Position numbers and translations under genes: made by a program
In this document: positions 49,728-60,686 of the stretch, piece after piece
How the letters are laid out: the number at the start of each line of letters is the position of its first letter
How positions within the stretch are numbered: position 1 is the first letter of the stretch
Source: Diprion similis
Lineage: Eukaryota > Arthropoda > Insecta > Hymenoptera > Diprionidae
Direction of reading: 5' to 3'
NCBI RefSeq assembly: GCF_021155765.1
Contig: NC_060106.1
Location: 193,501-257,500, forward strand
DNA length: 64,000 nt
Notes under the pieces: model-generated
Told to the model about the DNA's origin: nothing
Seen by the model: only the letters and a program-made list of their open reading frames with translations
The model's database searches: none

Positions 49728-49808
49728 CCTTTAGATTAATTTAGATTATATTAGATCATTACTTACTTATTGAATAAGTCTCTATTGATTTTTATCTATA
49801 TTTATATG

Positions 49809-49889
49809 GAAAATGTGAATTTCGTCGCAGAGGCACAATTTGACTGTGTCTGTAAGATGTTATAGACATGCGACGAAATTCACATTTTC
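49809..49889. repeat. Foldback element with 21-bp perfect arms
   Basis: GAAAATGTGAATTTCGTCGC plus A (49809-49829) is the exact reverse complement of 49869-49889, around a 39-base loop. AT-rich flanks (TATATG / TATATA) allow a TA-type target. Probably a small MITE or hairpin relic. Its arms make short frames on both strands that are not genes. Confidence 0.75.
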
Positions 49890-49962
49890 TATATACAATA
49901 CGGCACACAAAAACAAACATTTCGAATACAGGTTAATGAGAGAAATTAATGACACTGGTGTC

Positions 49963-50043
49963 AGGGCGGCTAGGTGATCTAGTGGAATAAGTCTTCGGCA
50001 AAGCATCTCTAGATACCAGGTTCGATTCCTGGCTCCGTCGTTA
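49963..50043 (+). repeat. tRNA-like SINE remnant
   Basis: A perfect T-arm, CCAGG-TTCGATT-CCTGG at 50016-50032, contains the pol III B box GGTTCGATTCC. Upstream, GGTGATCTAGTGG resembles a tRNA A box. No acceptor stem or clear anticodon arm can be formed, so this is not a functional tRNA gene but probably a tRNA-derived short element. Confidence 0.4.
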
Positions 50044-50098
50044 ATTTTTCGAGTCAACCAATTAATATTCGAAATTACATTTTTCTATATTTATACAT

Positions 50099-51946
50099 AT
50101 TGTAACGTGGCATTTTTTTTATGCTCGTTACAAGTGGCTCCCGAACCGTAGGCAGAGTCTAAATAGGGAATTCGCGATAGATATCGTTAACCAGTTCGTA
50201 AAGAGCGCCAGGACAAGGGTTACGCATCCGAAACTCTGAGAGGGGACACTTTACAGGCTAGCGAGTTAAGTATTACAGGTTCTTTTGTTTATTTTTTTTT
50301 CGAGCATATACGACACCAAACAGAGGAATGGACGACGAATCCGACCACCTCGAGACCGTCACGAAGGAGGACCTCGACGGAGGGTACATCACGAGCGGAG
50401 GGTCTCACACGAGGCTACGGAGGGAGCGGCAATGTAGAGCTCTGCCCCGAGGGAAACCGAGGCGGACGAGATTCCCGCTGTTGGCCAGCGAACCGTAGCC
50501 TACCTTCCTTGCGACACACCATCCCGTCGGCAACCGCACGGTCCACACGTCATTGGCGACGGCGGAGAACCTGGGAGACGGACGGCCAATCAGCGATCCG
50601 CGACAGCGGAAACCTACGTTAGCGATAAGCTAGATTTAAGAATTGCGTAACCGAACACCCAATGGAATGCGAGGAATTTCGAAAACGAGAAGGCTAAGCT
50701 GGAATTTCGGCTCCGCGTGGCGGAAGCACGGCACTTGAGTCCTGGCGACGAAAGCTAAGAGAGAATAATTACGGGTGTCAGAAAATTTAGCGAGTTCGAA
50801 AGACGTCACAGGTGGAGTGGAGAAATACGTTGTTGCGAGACACGGAGAAAACGGGAGATGTCCAACTGTCGCGTCGGGGAGTTCTTGACGTGGCTTCGTA
50901 GTGGTAAGCGCTTATAAATTTCTGCGGACAAATTTCGAGAACGATTTAGAACGGCGCACCGAGTAACGGTTGGCCATTGTGAGACTGTATTGCGAAATTA
51001 CTCGAAATTCGTTAGCCGACTTCCTTGAATGGTGGCCGGAGCTTGATTTTTTTTTTGGCGATAGCGTATCGCGTAAATTTTGGCGATTGTACATGTTGAG
51101 TAGAGTCATTCGTTTCGTTATTTGCGGGCAGCCCAAATTCCGCTGCACAGGGTCAAGTCGCGTTCCCGTGTTCAGAAAGTGTCACCTCTCGTGTAGGTCG
51201 CGTATCGCTAAGTGTGAGCGCTCTGTTTGGCTGGGTTATTATTTTTAGTTTCCTTGTTTGATTTGTTTCAGAAGATAGTGAAGTTTCGGATGCGTCGCGA
51301 TTAATCGCCTCGATTTAAGTTGTTAATTAAGAATTGCTGTCGAGTACTTGTAGGGTATGTTTTGCGATTAGCGCGATAATTCTGTTAGGGTTTGGCGAAT
51401 AGCGCCGATATTTATAATTAAGGGAAGGACGATCACGAGTAGCGTGTTCGTATCGTTGTCGATTTTCTGTATTTTGATTTTTGTTTTGTTGATCCCGTTG
51501 AGACGAGGAACGCGACTAGCGCACGTAGATTTAAGGTCTAGTTAAGATTTGATTTTCTTTCTATTTTGTTTGTGGAATCGCGGGAGGCGAATTGAGTATC
51601 TGTCTCTTTTTCCTTTTGTTTTGTATCGCTTCGATTTTTTTTTTGGAATATATTATTTTATTTTATTTTGGTAAATTCTGTATCGTGTCGAGTGTCCGTT
51701 CTTTCTCTCCGCAAAACTACCCACCCCCCTCTCCGCGGTACTGAGCTACCTGGCATAGAGAAGGGTAGCCGAGGAATTGCGAAGGTAAAGATTCGAGGCG
51801 GGTTTATCACGCCAGGCGCCCAACAAAATTTCGCGATAGCTTTGGTAAGCTGCAGAGTGCATCGCGGGTTGCCGAATCATTGTGCACTAGGTTAACTCTT
51901 GGGAACTTCTCCGGGTGAACCAGAGCGGCGAAAAACCTCGTCACAA
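50099..51946 (+). mobile_element. Solo LTR-like element, copy 2 (1.85 kb)
   Basis: Collinear with 10571-12428. Starts ATTGTAACGTGG, ends CTCGTCACAA; flanks TACAT and TATAT are an imperfect 5-bp duplication. GGCGCCCAACA at 51815-51825, 121 bases before the end. The last 850 bases are nearly identical to copy 1, while the first kilobase is clearly more diverged. No coding domains; frames at 50970-51248 and 51668-51895 have no recognisable motif. Confidence 0.65.
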
Positions 51947-51967
51947 TATATATATATATATATATAT
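51947..51967 (+). repeat. (TA)n microsatellite between two LTR-like elements
   Basis: Pure TA run that serves as right flank of copy 2 and left flank (TATAT) of the third LTR-like element. Confidence 0.9.
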
Positions 51968-52536
51968 ATTGTAACACGGCGATTTGCACCGCGTTATATG
52001 ACCTCCAATATCCCCGTTATCGTGAAAAGGCAGCAAGGATTATTGGCAGTCGATATGGTCCTATATGTAATCTTAATTACTATTACTAATTTCTTTCGAT
52101 TTTGTTTCCCTTTCTTCCCACCTATTCCGAGCTATCCTGAGCGATAAAGGCGGAGAGAGAGAGGAGGGAAAAGAGCAGCTATCGACAATCCGACTTCGAG
52201 GGTACATCTACAAGGATGAAACCATCCTAGCAGGTGGCTCAACGCCTCGCAGTTAGTACCCGTGCCTTCCCCGCATACGTTCCCGAGAGCTACGAGGCTG
52301 CCGCTAACAACATTATCCACGGAGCCGAGTAATGCGAGCGAATCTGCTCGCCTGAACAATATGCCCACTCAGCTGTTTCGTCGCCCTGGTCCGAAGAAAT
52401 TAAAATTCGGCCAGATCATTCATGAGGGATGTCCACGGCCGTAACACGATGATTACCAACAACCTCGGGAACATTGAAGAGCCCTCTACTGGCTCAGTAC
52501 CGCTGAAAGTACCGCCCACGCATCTTGAAGGGGTTA

Positions 52537-52544
52537 GGCACGGC
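52537..52544 (+). repeat. Target site duplication of the P element, left
   Basis: GGCACGGC, identical to 60718-60725. Eight bases and GC-rich, as known for P elements. Confidence 0.92.
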
Positions 52545-52575
52545 CACGGTCTTACATACAGGTCCTGCAACGAAC
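52545..52575 (+). repeat. Left 31-bp terminal inverted repeat of the P element
   Basis: Starts CACGGTCTTAC and ends TGCAACGAAC; an exact reverse complement of 60687-60717. Confidence 0.95.
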
Positions 52576-52750
52576 TGAAATTTGAGTGGTGGGGGTAGCC
52601 GGGTTAGTGTCCAAGTTTTTTATGCCACTACTGGCCACTACGCGGCGCCGTCAGTTATTCATAGGCGCGGTCGGCACGTTCTTACTTCATAGCAAAGTAA
52701 GGTTATATTCGAATAGCGTATGACTGTGATTAAAATTAATAACACGAGAG

Positions 52751-52996
52751 ATGAGTGCAATGACGACTAATTCCTGTGCGGTTCCGACCTGCAACACGGG
52801 TCGAAAATTAGCGAAAGAAAAGTGCTCCGCGTTCAAAGTTCCATCGAATCGTGAACTGCGTGAAAAATGGATTGCTGCGATTCCTGGAATTTTTTACCTA
52901 AATTCGTCACAATTTGTCTGTGAAAAACATTTTCCGGAGCGATTCATCAGAAGGAAGTGGATAAAATATGACGCAAACGGTCGGATTATCGCAGAA
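52751..52996 (+). CDS. P transposase exon 1: THAP zinc finger
   Basis: 82 codons from ATG. The THAP C2CH signature is CAVPTC, an invariant W (KWIAAIPG), then CEKHF, with the following FI and KW. THAP domains bind the transposon ends specifically. Donor GAA-GTAAGT. The start is chosen because the finger begins only nine residues later and the C-terminal THAP motif (LDPLAVPSEF) follows in exon 2. Confidence 0.9.
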
Positions 52997-53114
52997 GTAA
53001 GTTTATTCGTTGCATTTTTCCCACAGTTTTAATCAGTATGAGTTTTAATAATAATTTTTGTGACTTAGCATTGATTTTTTTGTAAATTGAAAATGACAAT
53101 AACTGCTTTTTAAG

Positions 53115-53280
53115 GCGCCGTATTCCCGTGTTCGTCTCGATCCTTTGGCAGTGCCTTCTGAATTTGACAATATCAATGAATTGGGCAATGTCAATGTTGC
53201 CGATGGCTTCATCGAACAACACAATAGGAAGGAGCACGATTATTGTGTCACAAAAGAGACTCCAACAGTTGAAGCGGAGA
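53115..53280 (+). CDS. P transposase exon 2: end of THAP domain and acidic linker
   Basis: Starts APYSRVRLDPLAVPSEF, the AVP motif that closes THAP domains. The donor is uncertain: GTACAC at 53281 is the best phase-compatible site; an alternative is at 53245. The frame stays open to 53387. Confidence 0.65.
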
Positions 53281-53694
53281 GTACACCGGTTGCCATAGCA
53301 ATTGAAACTCCGTCATCTTCAGATCACGACGCCATTGAAAGATCTTCCATACAAGGAATACATATATTATATATAATGTGCTTATGAAAATGTGCTCTTA
53401 TGTTTATAATTATATAAAATACCATGACACGAAAACTTAAAGGACGTGGCTATACTCAGCGATGATGCCTATGTTAAAAGCGCAGGAACTTTTAAAAAGC
53501 TTGGAATATAATAAAGAAAATGTTGTCTCCATAATTGATGCTAAAGAATGTTATTACAAAATTTTATTAACTTTCTACAAAATCCCTAACAGAAAGAAAT
53601 GGTTCAAATGCGAATGAACTCGCAATAATATGATCTACAACTCTAATAGATATAAAGGTGGGTGATTATATAAACGTTTGTTTTATTTTCACAG

Positions 53695-53832
53695 ATATTT
53701 CAACCAACGAAATGGCATTGGATCCCGTAATGAACGATTCAGCTGAGCCGATGCAGGATGAACCAATACAAGATGTTCGCACCCCCCAAACGCGTGGCTG
53801 CAAATTTAACTTTTCAGAAGTTACTTTGAGCT
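53695..53832 (+). CDS. P transposase exon 3: linker
   Basis: Acceptor TTTTCACAG, donor GAGCT-GTAAGT. Encodes an acidic linker (STNEMALDPVMNDSAEPMQD...). Phase 1 on both sides. No known motif. Confidence 0.65.
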
Positions 53833-53871
53833 GTAAGTGTTTCCAGTTAATTGAACTGTAAAATAAGTAAG

Positions 53872-55215
53872 TTTTTTTTTTTTTTTTTTAATATATGCTT
53901 TATTAACTTCTCAAGTAAGTTATTTAGCTACAGAATTAGTAAAGAAAGAGTATAACATTATATTATATAGTATACATGGTGCTAGATGCAAAGGAACTTA
54001 GAACTAATATATCCTTTGTTTTATTGATCACGTTAGATTCGCAACTTGCATTTATTTAGATAGTTGTGTATGACTAGCATTACTTTAATATCAGGTGTAG
54101 ATAAGTAGCATTCTACATTGAATGGGGGAAACTGTTTCATCTTAGCCAGGTCTTTTAGTAGTGCAACTCTCTGTGCATCGTATGTCGGACACTGCCATAT
54201 TACATGATTTAGGTTCTGGGATGGGCAGCCACAGTCACAATTTGCATTAGGTATGACTTTTATCTTGGATAAGGATTCATTAAGGTTAACATGCCCACTG
54301 CGACACCTGCAGAGTGTAACTATAGAATCTCTACTATGCTTCAGTCCTTTGAACCAAGGTCTCATGGTTGGTTTATAAAAGGATGAAAAGTATGTCAGGC
54401 CTTTGTTGGTACTTTGGTTTATCGTCATTTTAATTGTTTCATTTCTGTCAAGTTGTCTAAAAAAGGGTTTGAGGTCCGTATAGGGCAATTTCAATGATGA
54501 TGGTCGTTGGTTTGCAGCTACTTTTGCTTGTTTATCCGCAATTTCATTACCCTCTATGCCGACATGGGCAGGTATCCAGTGTATATTGACCATACATTTG
54601 TCAACACTGTTGTTGAGGAAAGAAACGATTTTACTCCGTATCTCGAGCGTAAATCTATTAATTTCAGCTTTGTTTGTAGGGTTCTTGAGGGTTTGAACAG
54701 CGCTTAGTGAATCAGTAAATATGTGTATGTGTCTGTTGGTGTGGCGAAGTGCAAGATCCATAGCATCAGCAATTGCGATTAACTCTGCGGTGAATATTGA
54801 GGTTTTATTGTTGACACTTCGTGTTTTCTCGAATTTTAACTCAGGACATATACAAGCAGTACCTACCGATAGGCTGTTAGTACTTTTGCTGCCGTCAGTG
54901 AAAATTTTTATAGAGTCTTCAGAACCATATATTTCCTGCCATAGTTCATATGGTTTGTCGCTTTTTTGGAGCCTTTTACCTATGTCAATGTCAGTACTGA
55001 TACCCGTTTTTATAATTGAATAATCGTAAGTGTAAATTCCTCGTGATTCATCAACGTGGATCAGGTGTTCAATACTAACTACACTTTTAATACATTCCGT
55101 CAGTAAATTGACTTTTTTTCTGCGATCCTTAATAAGTAAGTTAATGAGGTCCAGTGGATATTGTGTGCATTCTAATGTGCTATGAAAGAACCCCGTTAAC
55201 GATGTGTGAGTCGAA
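53872..55215 (-). mobile_element. LINE fragment with RNase H, inserted in P-element intron 3
   Basis: A minus-strand copy with an 18-base poly(A) tail (poly-T at 53872-53889), a short 3' UTR and the 3' part of ORF2, 5' truncated near 55215. Poly(A) rather than ATCA/TC tail and an RNase H domain distinguish it from families A-C. A target duplication was not identified. Confidence 0.8.
54033..55212 (-). pseudogene. ORF2 C-terminus with RNase H (RNase-H-bearing LINE clade)
   Basis: Reading the minus strand, the frame is open from about 55212 to the stop at 54033. RNase H catalytic motifs: FTDGSKST near 54905, TAELIAIADAM near 54795 and FTDSLSAV near 54720, then HWIPAHVGIEGNEIADKQAK near 54570 with the His/Asp cluster. 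A Cys/His motif CDCGCPSQNLNHVIWQCPTY (near 54240-54180) ends the protein. RNase H would remove element RNA from the cDNA hybrid. EEP and RT are absent through 5' truncation. RNase H at the C-terminus suggests an I/R1/Loa-type LINE; the clade is not settled. Confidence 0.8.
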
Positions 55216-56035
55216 CCGTTTCAATAAAAAATTCGCCATACTATGAACATCAGTGACCAACAATAATATCGTCTAATACTTTTTGATAAATTATTTAAAC
55301 ATGTAATTATTCAACAATTAATCAGTTGATTTTTCTATACTATAATCGAGTGTAATGATTTTATAGAAAGCTAATGAATTTGAAAAAACAATCATAAGCG
55401 TTGGAAAAAATTACCATACTCGACTAGTGTAATAAGGACAAGAAAAACTAACAGATTAATTGTTGAATAATTTATAATTTCAATAATTCATCAAAACCAT
55501 TGAACCATATTATTGTTGATCATTATTCGAAGCATGCCTAATGTTACTGATTTTCATCAGATTTTTAGTGAATCGCTGTGGTACGATAATTATTCCAATT
55601 AGGTACAATTTTTGGCTGGAACTATTCAACTCGTACATCCTTGACCCTAGACTGGTCACCCTGTGAGCGTGGCGCCGCATTCCGCTGTTTTTTTCAATGA
55701 CCAATCGGTTAATTGGAAAATCTTGAAAAAAAATTTATTTTTATCGTTGAGATGTTTAAGAAACTATTATATTTTTTCAATTACGTATCCTGCAAATGTT
55801 GAAGAAAAATAAAATAAATTCTAGGAACTGATAGCATTTTTCTGATGCTAAATGAAATTATCTAATGAGCGGCGTTGCCAAAAACATGCTCAACGCGCTT
55901 GGCCAGTGTAGAGAGAGATAATACGGCTGCGAATCCCTCATCACCCGACCAAAATCGTTAGGTCGCTTATGGTGACCAGTCTATGGTTAAATGTGTTATT
56001 TATTCTGGAATTTCAGTTTATTTCTGTTTGTACAG
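55216..56035 (+). other. Remainder of P-element intron 3
   Basis: AT-rich, no coding potential with motifs. Ends with acceptor TTGTACAG before exon 4. The intron is 2203 bp in total, about 1.34 kb of which is the inserted LINE fragment. Confidence 0.6.
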
Positions 56036-57468
56036 GTACTACTGAAGGAAGCAATGAATCCATCTTGATACCGAAGTCGTGGACTGTTAGTGAATTGAGC
56101 ACAGATAACGCTGGTGTTCTTTTTTCATACGCTACATCTAAGGTCAACAACGGCGAAAATGTACCGGTCATACAAAGACTGGTCAAGCTGGACCCCAACA
56201 AACAGCTGCGTTATTTTGTATACGGGCGTGTCGTGGACGTGCATGAATGTAAACTCCCGCAAGTCTTGGATAGCATGGACTTACTACCGCAAGCTTTGGA
56301 GAACTTCAAGAATATGATTTTGTGTAATGGTCTCGGCTCTATCAACGAGCATCACCTATCATTAAACAGCGTCTTCAAAAATGGTGTCGACCATTGGCAT
56401 GCCCGAGATTGCACTTTGATCTCGAAAAGGAAAAGATGTGCTTGCTGCATTAAAATGAGGGCTGTAGTCCTAAAGAGAGAATCGAGATCGAAAACGGAAA
56501 AATCATTGAAACGTGTCCATCAAGCTTCCAACCCTATTGACCAAAGGAAAGTAAACGCATTGCGGAAAAGAAATGAACGTATCAGACGAATTCAGCAAAG
56601 AACCCGCAAACGTATCCACCTATTGGAGGGAAGTTTGAAAGAAAAAGCTGCTGAAATTGCTCTCATTCATAATCAAACTTTAATCGATAGATGCTCAAAA
56701 CTAAAAATTCCAGCCACTCAACAGACTGCACTTCAGGAAATAATTGCGGCTGCAGGGAAGAACGGCAAGAATCGTCGATACGGGGAACAGTGGATCATGC
56801 TTTGTTTATTGATGAATATAAGGTCGCCGAGTTTTTACGAATTCCTTCGCACGAACAGTGTTCTGCCACTGCCTTGTTCTCGAACCATTCGTGAATATTT
56901 TTCACTGATTGACCTGAAGTGTGGTTTCGATAAAAACTTCGCCAAATTGCTTCAAAAACATTTCGATAAAAAAACGCCTTTGCAACGACATGGGGTGATT
57001 TTGCTGGATGAAATGAACTTGAGGAAGTCTGTGGGCGTATCTTCAAAACATTTGAGTTACGTCGGGTTGATTGACTTTGGTGATGATGGTCCGCAGTCTG
57101 TTAACATTGAAGATCAAGCGACACATGGGCTAGTCATCATGTTCCATCCTCTTGCGGATTCATATTCGCAACCAGTTGCAGTTTTTGCATCGAAAAATTC
57201 AGTCAAGGGTGAAGAACTCGCAAAGCTGGTCGTTAAAGCCATCGAATATTTGGAGAAAGCTGGTGCGAAAATTCATGGGGTCATCGCCGATGGTGCAGCG
57301 ACAAACGTCAAGATGTGGTCATTATTGGGTGTCTCAGGTTCGATGGAGGATACAAAGACCTGGTTCACGCACCCCGTTGATGAAAAACGAAAAGTTTTCG
57401 TATTCTCTGATGCACCTCACGTCATTAAAAATCTTCGGAACAGGCTTTATAACAGAAAAAAGTTGCGG
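56036..57468 (+). CDS. P transposase exon 4: Cys-rich segment, coiled coil, first catalytic residues
   Basis: 477 codons plus a shared codon. N-terminal part with WHARDC...KRKRCACC, then a basic coiled coil (NALRKRNERIRRIQQRTRKR) and the start of the RNase-H-like core. Family landmarks: GVILLDEMNLRKSV (about 56996; first Asp), YVGLIDFG, GVIADGAATN (about 57280; second Asp) and VFSDAPHVIKNLRN (about 57406; His). It performs the cut-and-paste strand transfer in the nucleus, and GTP use is known for Drosophila P. Donor CGG-GTAAGT. No lesion within this exon. Confidence 0.9.
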
Positions 57469-57885
57469 GTAAGTTTTGAGCAGGTCGTTTTTATTTGTAA
57501 TTATGAATATTTGTCGAATTCGTTCCATTGTCAGGTGTTTTTTTTTATTTAGGAGGATATTTAAAAACCGATCTATATTATATATAATACGCAAAGGTTT
57601 ATTTTCTAACATCCTCTTCAATATTAAAACATCTGGCATCCAAGACTGAAACAAGAAAAAATTATAAAAGTTCGTATTTGTGATGGACACATTTTAAAAA
57701 TTTTTGATACTACTTACTATTATAAATATGAAATTAATCGGAGGATGCCTTCACCTGTCACGGATATATAACATCCGTGTAAATCCATCCTGTGCATTTT
57801 TATTCATTGCCCAATAAATCATTTGCAAATCTTACTTATCGCACACATTATTATAAAGATAATGTTAATATCTCTGAATCCTTAG

Positions 57886-58044
57886 GTGGATTCGTCGAAG
57901 GATTACATACGTTGGGACTACATTAGCAGTCTGTTCAACCTTGACACGCGGCATCCTGGAAATGCAAGAGCATGTCCAAAGTTAACGCAACGGCACGTTG
58001 TATTGGACAGCACTTAAAAAATGCGCGTTCGACTCGCAACTCAG
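57886..58044 (+). CDS. P transposase exon 5, with premature stop
   Basis: 53 codons: KDYIRWDYISSLF, PKLTQRHVVLDST, then TAA (58015-58017), then KMRVRLATQ. Acceptor CCTTAG, donor CAG-GTAAAT. One base change (TTA to TAA) would explain the stop. Confidence 0.85.
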
Positions 58045-58053
58045 GTAAATATC

Positions 58054-58159
58054 TTCCAACTAGCGCACTGTGCGACACAGTGCCTACATTTCCGATGTAT
58101 TCGGACAAAGGAATACACTGGAAATAGAGGCACTGTATCGCATAGTGCGCTAGTTGGAA
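58054..58159. repeat. Foldback element in P-element intron 5
   Basis: 32-base arms (58054-58085 and 58128-58159) with two mismatches: TTCCAACTAGCGCACT...; the loop contains a second imperfect palindrome (TTTCCGATGTATTC / GAATACACTGGAAA). It lies ten bases inside the intron and could form a stable hairpin next to the splice donor. Confidence 0.75.
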
Positions 58160-58254
58160 AACCCCTATCTTTTTCATTCTTTTTTTTCACTTTGCATAAC
58201 TATTGTCTATTTTGGTTATAATATTATATTCTTATTTTATGCAAACTGTTTCAG

Positions 58255-58431
58255 GTGTTTAGTAACTCCGTTGTGCAAGGACTACGCTTCTACCTATCTC
58301 ACAATCCGGAAGGTCCGCTTAAAGGGTGCGAAGAAACGATGGAATTTTGTAAGCGCATGAATGATATGTTCGATGCTCTGAATCGGAAAACTCCAAATGA
58401 AGGGCTTACTCCTGGGAATAAGGATTTCAAG
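58255..58431 (+). CDS. P transposase exon 6
   Basis: 59 codons, VFSNSVVQGLRFYLSH to CEETMEFCKRMNDMFDALNR, matching the family pattern Q.FSN.V...L......T..F....ND.FD..N. Acceptor TTTCAG, donor AAG-GTGTGC. Confidence 0.88.
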
Positions 58432-58785
58432 GTGTGCATTTAACATTTATCTAAGGGGCGCGCGAATATTATTGAGGCTAAAAAATTTACGATATTTGTG
58501 GTTTTTTTATATTAATTATTTATATGAACCAAACTTTTTATAAAATATAGGGCAACTCAATGTTCACTAGAATTTTTTTTTCGCCGTTGTAACAGATATC
58601 GACATTAGTCTAAAGTTTTTTCTTAAATATGTATGTGTTATATAAATACATATACATATATTTATGCATTGTAATAAAATATGAAAAAGTAGACAATTTT
58701 TAATAAGACTGTTTCTGATTTTTGTGATTTAAACGATTTTGTGCTACACATTTATTTACGACGTAGAAAAAAAAATTTCTTCTAG

Positions 58786-58992
58786 ATAATACAAGATTGC
58801 CTGCAATGGCTGAACGACTGGGAGAGGGTTGTACGCAAAGGTGAGATACCGGCTGAAGAGTATTTAACAACAGAAACATCCAGGGCGTTACGAATATCTC
58901 TCACATCAACACTGGATATGTGCTGCTACCTCATCGAAAATTTCGATTTTCAATATCTTTTGACAGGAAAAGTCAATCAAGATAATTTGGAG
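58786..58992 (+). CDS. P transposase exon 7: catalytic Glu
   Basis: 69 codons ending FQYLLTGKVNQDNLE, the family motif that holds the third catalytic acidic residue (Glu). Acceptor TTCTAG, donor GAG-GTACTT. Confidence 0.88.
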
Positions 58993-59068
58993 GTACTTTT
59001 CTTCATAATACATTTATAAATCAAACAATTGATTTCCATAAATTTACAACTCTACAGAATATTCTCAG

Positions 59069-59470
59069 AAATTCTTTGGAACCATTCGTCAAGCCGCTGG
59101 GAGCAACGACCACCCGAACAGCCCAACGTTCTTGCAGTTGTACAAGTTGTTGTCAGTGTACAGGATCTTGAAACCTCCGAAGTTTGGGAATTGCACTGTA
59201 TCAGAAAACCATTCGCCTAAAATACTTATATCGCTGAACGATCTGAAGACAGCTTACGGCCAGAAGTCTGAGGGAAAGCTTTCGGAATATCGACAGCAGG
59301 TTCAGGCGAAACTGAACGATATCTTGGAGCACAGCGAATGGGAGGCAGATGATGTCATCGAATATAATCTTGGCCATGACTACTCCTTATCCCCTATCAT
59401 GGACTGTATTATTTACTACGTGACAGGTCTATCATTTTCAGATTTAATTCACTCCAACATTACTAATCAG
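59069..59470 (+). CDS. P transposase exon 8
   Basis: 134 codons, KFFGTIRQAAGSNDHPNSPT onward, the conserved stretch following the catalytic Glu. Acceptor TTCTCAG, donor CAG-GTGTGG. Confidence 0.88.
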
Positions 59471-59847
59471 GTGTGGGTATCTGCATTATACTAGCTTTCT
59501 TTCTCGTGTTGCCCTGCTTTAAACCTCTAATGCATGCATTAGTTGCACTTGTAAACATTGACTGACAGACAGACCGTGCAAAGCTTATTATTTTTGGATA
59601 TAATTCGCTAAAACATAAATAAAATCTGCTTGAGGTGTATTGCACGAACTTTTACTTTCGTATTACCCTCTTTTGAATCTTTCATGTATGCGTATTAGTT
59701 ACACTTGTGGATATTGTTGGGTGGGACATTCGGCTTCGTTGGGCATCATTTTACCTCTACAGGTTTTGTTTAACATACTGGTATGGATTCAACAGGTTAC
59801 CTATGCAAGCATAGTTGAAACTGTACAATAAATGTACCCTTTGCCAG

Positions 59848-60201
59848 GAAGCAATCAGATCACACTCTTCAACTAGGCCTTCAGTGTCGCAATTAGTCGA
59901 CCTGAAATCCAAAGGAGGATTGATCCACGCTAACTTGCGATTTTTCCATCTTATTTCTTACGTAGAATCTTGTTTCGCCAAACATTCGTCGCAGGCCGAC
60001 GTTTTTGATAGTACTCTCGATGAAGTTTTGTCTTCCTATAAATTTACATTTCCATGTTCCAAGCATGCCTCTGATATCCTGTCATATGCCATTGTTTATT
60101 ATGTTCGACTACGGATGAGGCAGAATGCCCATCATCAAAATTTGAAACTTGTCAAGAAATTCGTCGTTAAAAAGAAATTGTCAAAATTGACCAATCAATA
60201 A
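59848..60201 (+). CDS. P transposase exon 9 (C-terminus)
   Basis: 118 codons including TAA. Contains LVDLKSKGGLIHANLRFFHL and a basic C-terminus (LKLVKKFVVKKKLSKL). Acceptor TTGCCAG. AATAAA at 60197-60202 overlaps the stop; 3' UTR continues to the right terminal repeat with a short (AAT)n near 60590. Confidence 0.85.
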   Translation, partial: EAIRSHSSTRPSVSQLVDLKSKGGLIHANLRFFHLISYVESCFAKHSSQADVFDSTLDEVLSSYKFTFPCSKHASDILSYAIVYYVRLRMRQNAHHQNLKLVKKFVVKKKLSKLTNQ

Positions 60202-60686
60202 AATGGTCCAACTCCAATTTCAATCATGCATTATATATTTCATCCTTTCACATTTGTCCCGCAGTTAATAGTAATGTACAGATGTTACTGCACTTCCAAT
60301 CACTGCACTAGTACCTTGTCGCCGAACCAATTCGCTAAGGAAGCTTCAAGACATTAGTGAAAATAATGATACATGTTTATCAGGGTCGCTTGAGGTTTAA
60401 AGCTATCTTGAATACGTAAATGAAATAAAAATTTGTATTTATTATATTCAAAAAAAAAGTAATCAATTTCTCTCAAAGCTGTTTGTATTTCGCCGTAAAC
60501 ATTCATATACATGTATGACTGTGTGTGACTCACGGTATGATATCAAAATATGGATGAGTATCAAAAAGATGGGTTAGGGTTCCGCCAAATAATAATAATA
60601 ATAAGCTTATCAATAACTCGTTGCGCCGCTCTTGTGGCCACAATTTGTACTTTTGTTTGGGACGAGAACTGACCACCCCCCACCAC
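60202..60686 (+). other. P-element 3' flank
   Basis: Non-coding DNA between transposase stop and right repeat; contains (AAT)n at about 60587-60602 and the GTGGTGGGGG complement next to the terminal repeat. Confidence 0.6.

Larger units (their letters stand above)
45711..49805 (+). mobile_element. Non-LTR retrotransposon copy B7 (family B), degenerate
   Basis: 5' UTR 45711-45904, ORF1 45905-46825, ORF2 46826-49727 with several lesions. The 3' UTR stops after about 80 bases without the hairpin, AATAAA or TC tail found in sister copies, so the 3' end was lost. The last copy of the array. Confidence 0.8.
52751..60201 (+). pseudogene. P-element transposase gene, nine exons, one in-frame stop
   Basis: Proposed exons: 52751-52996, 53115-53280 (end uncertain), 53695-53832, 56036-57468, 57886-58044, 58255-58431, 58786-58992, 59069-59470, 59848-60201. 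All introns have GT...AG and the phases agree, giving 1094 codons with the stop. Order: N-terminal THAP zinc finger (DNA binding), linker, Cys-rich segment and coiled coil, RNase-H-fold catalytic core interrupted by the insertion domain, C-terminal conserved domain. The acidic residues expected for catalysis are visible (LLDEMN, IADGAATN, NQDNLE). A TAA at 58015-58017 in exon 5 breaks the catalytic domain at a place where the family normally reads through into KMRV.LATQV. AATAAA overlaps the final stop. Without that stop the copy would look functional. Longer than Drosophila P transposase (about 750 residues). Confidence 0.85.

Noticed and set aside
49963..50043. Functional tRNA gene
   Set aside because: Good T-arm and B box only; acceptor stem and anticodon arm cannot be formed.
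57935..58221. Two opposing small frames with similar peptides
   Set aside because: Both come from the two arms of the 106-bp foldback element.
52751..60201. A domesticated host THAP9-type gene instead of a transposon gene
   Set aside because: The gene lies within exact 31-bp inverted repeats and an 8-bp target duplication, so it is a transposon gene here.
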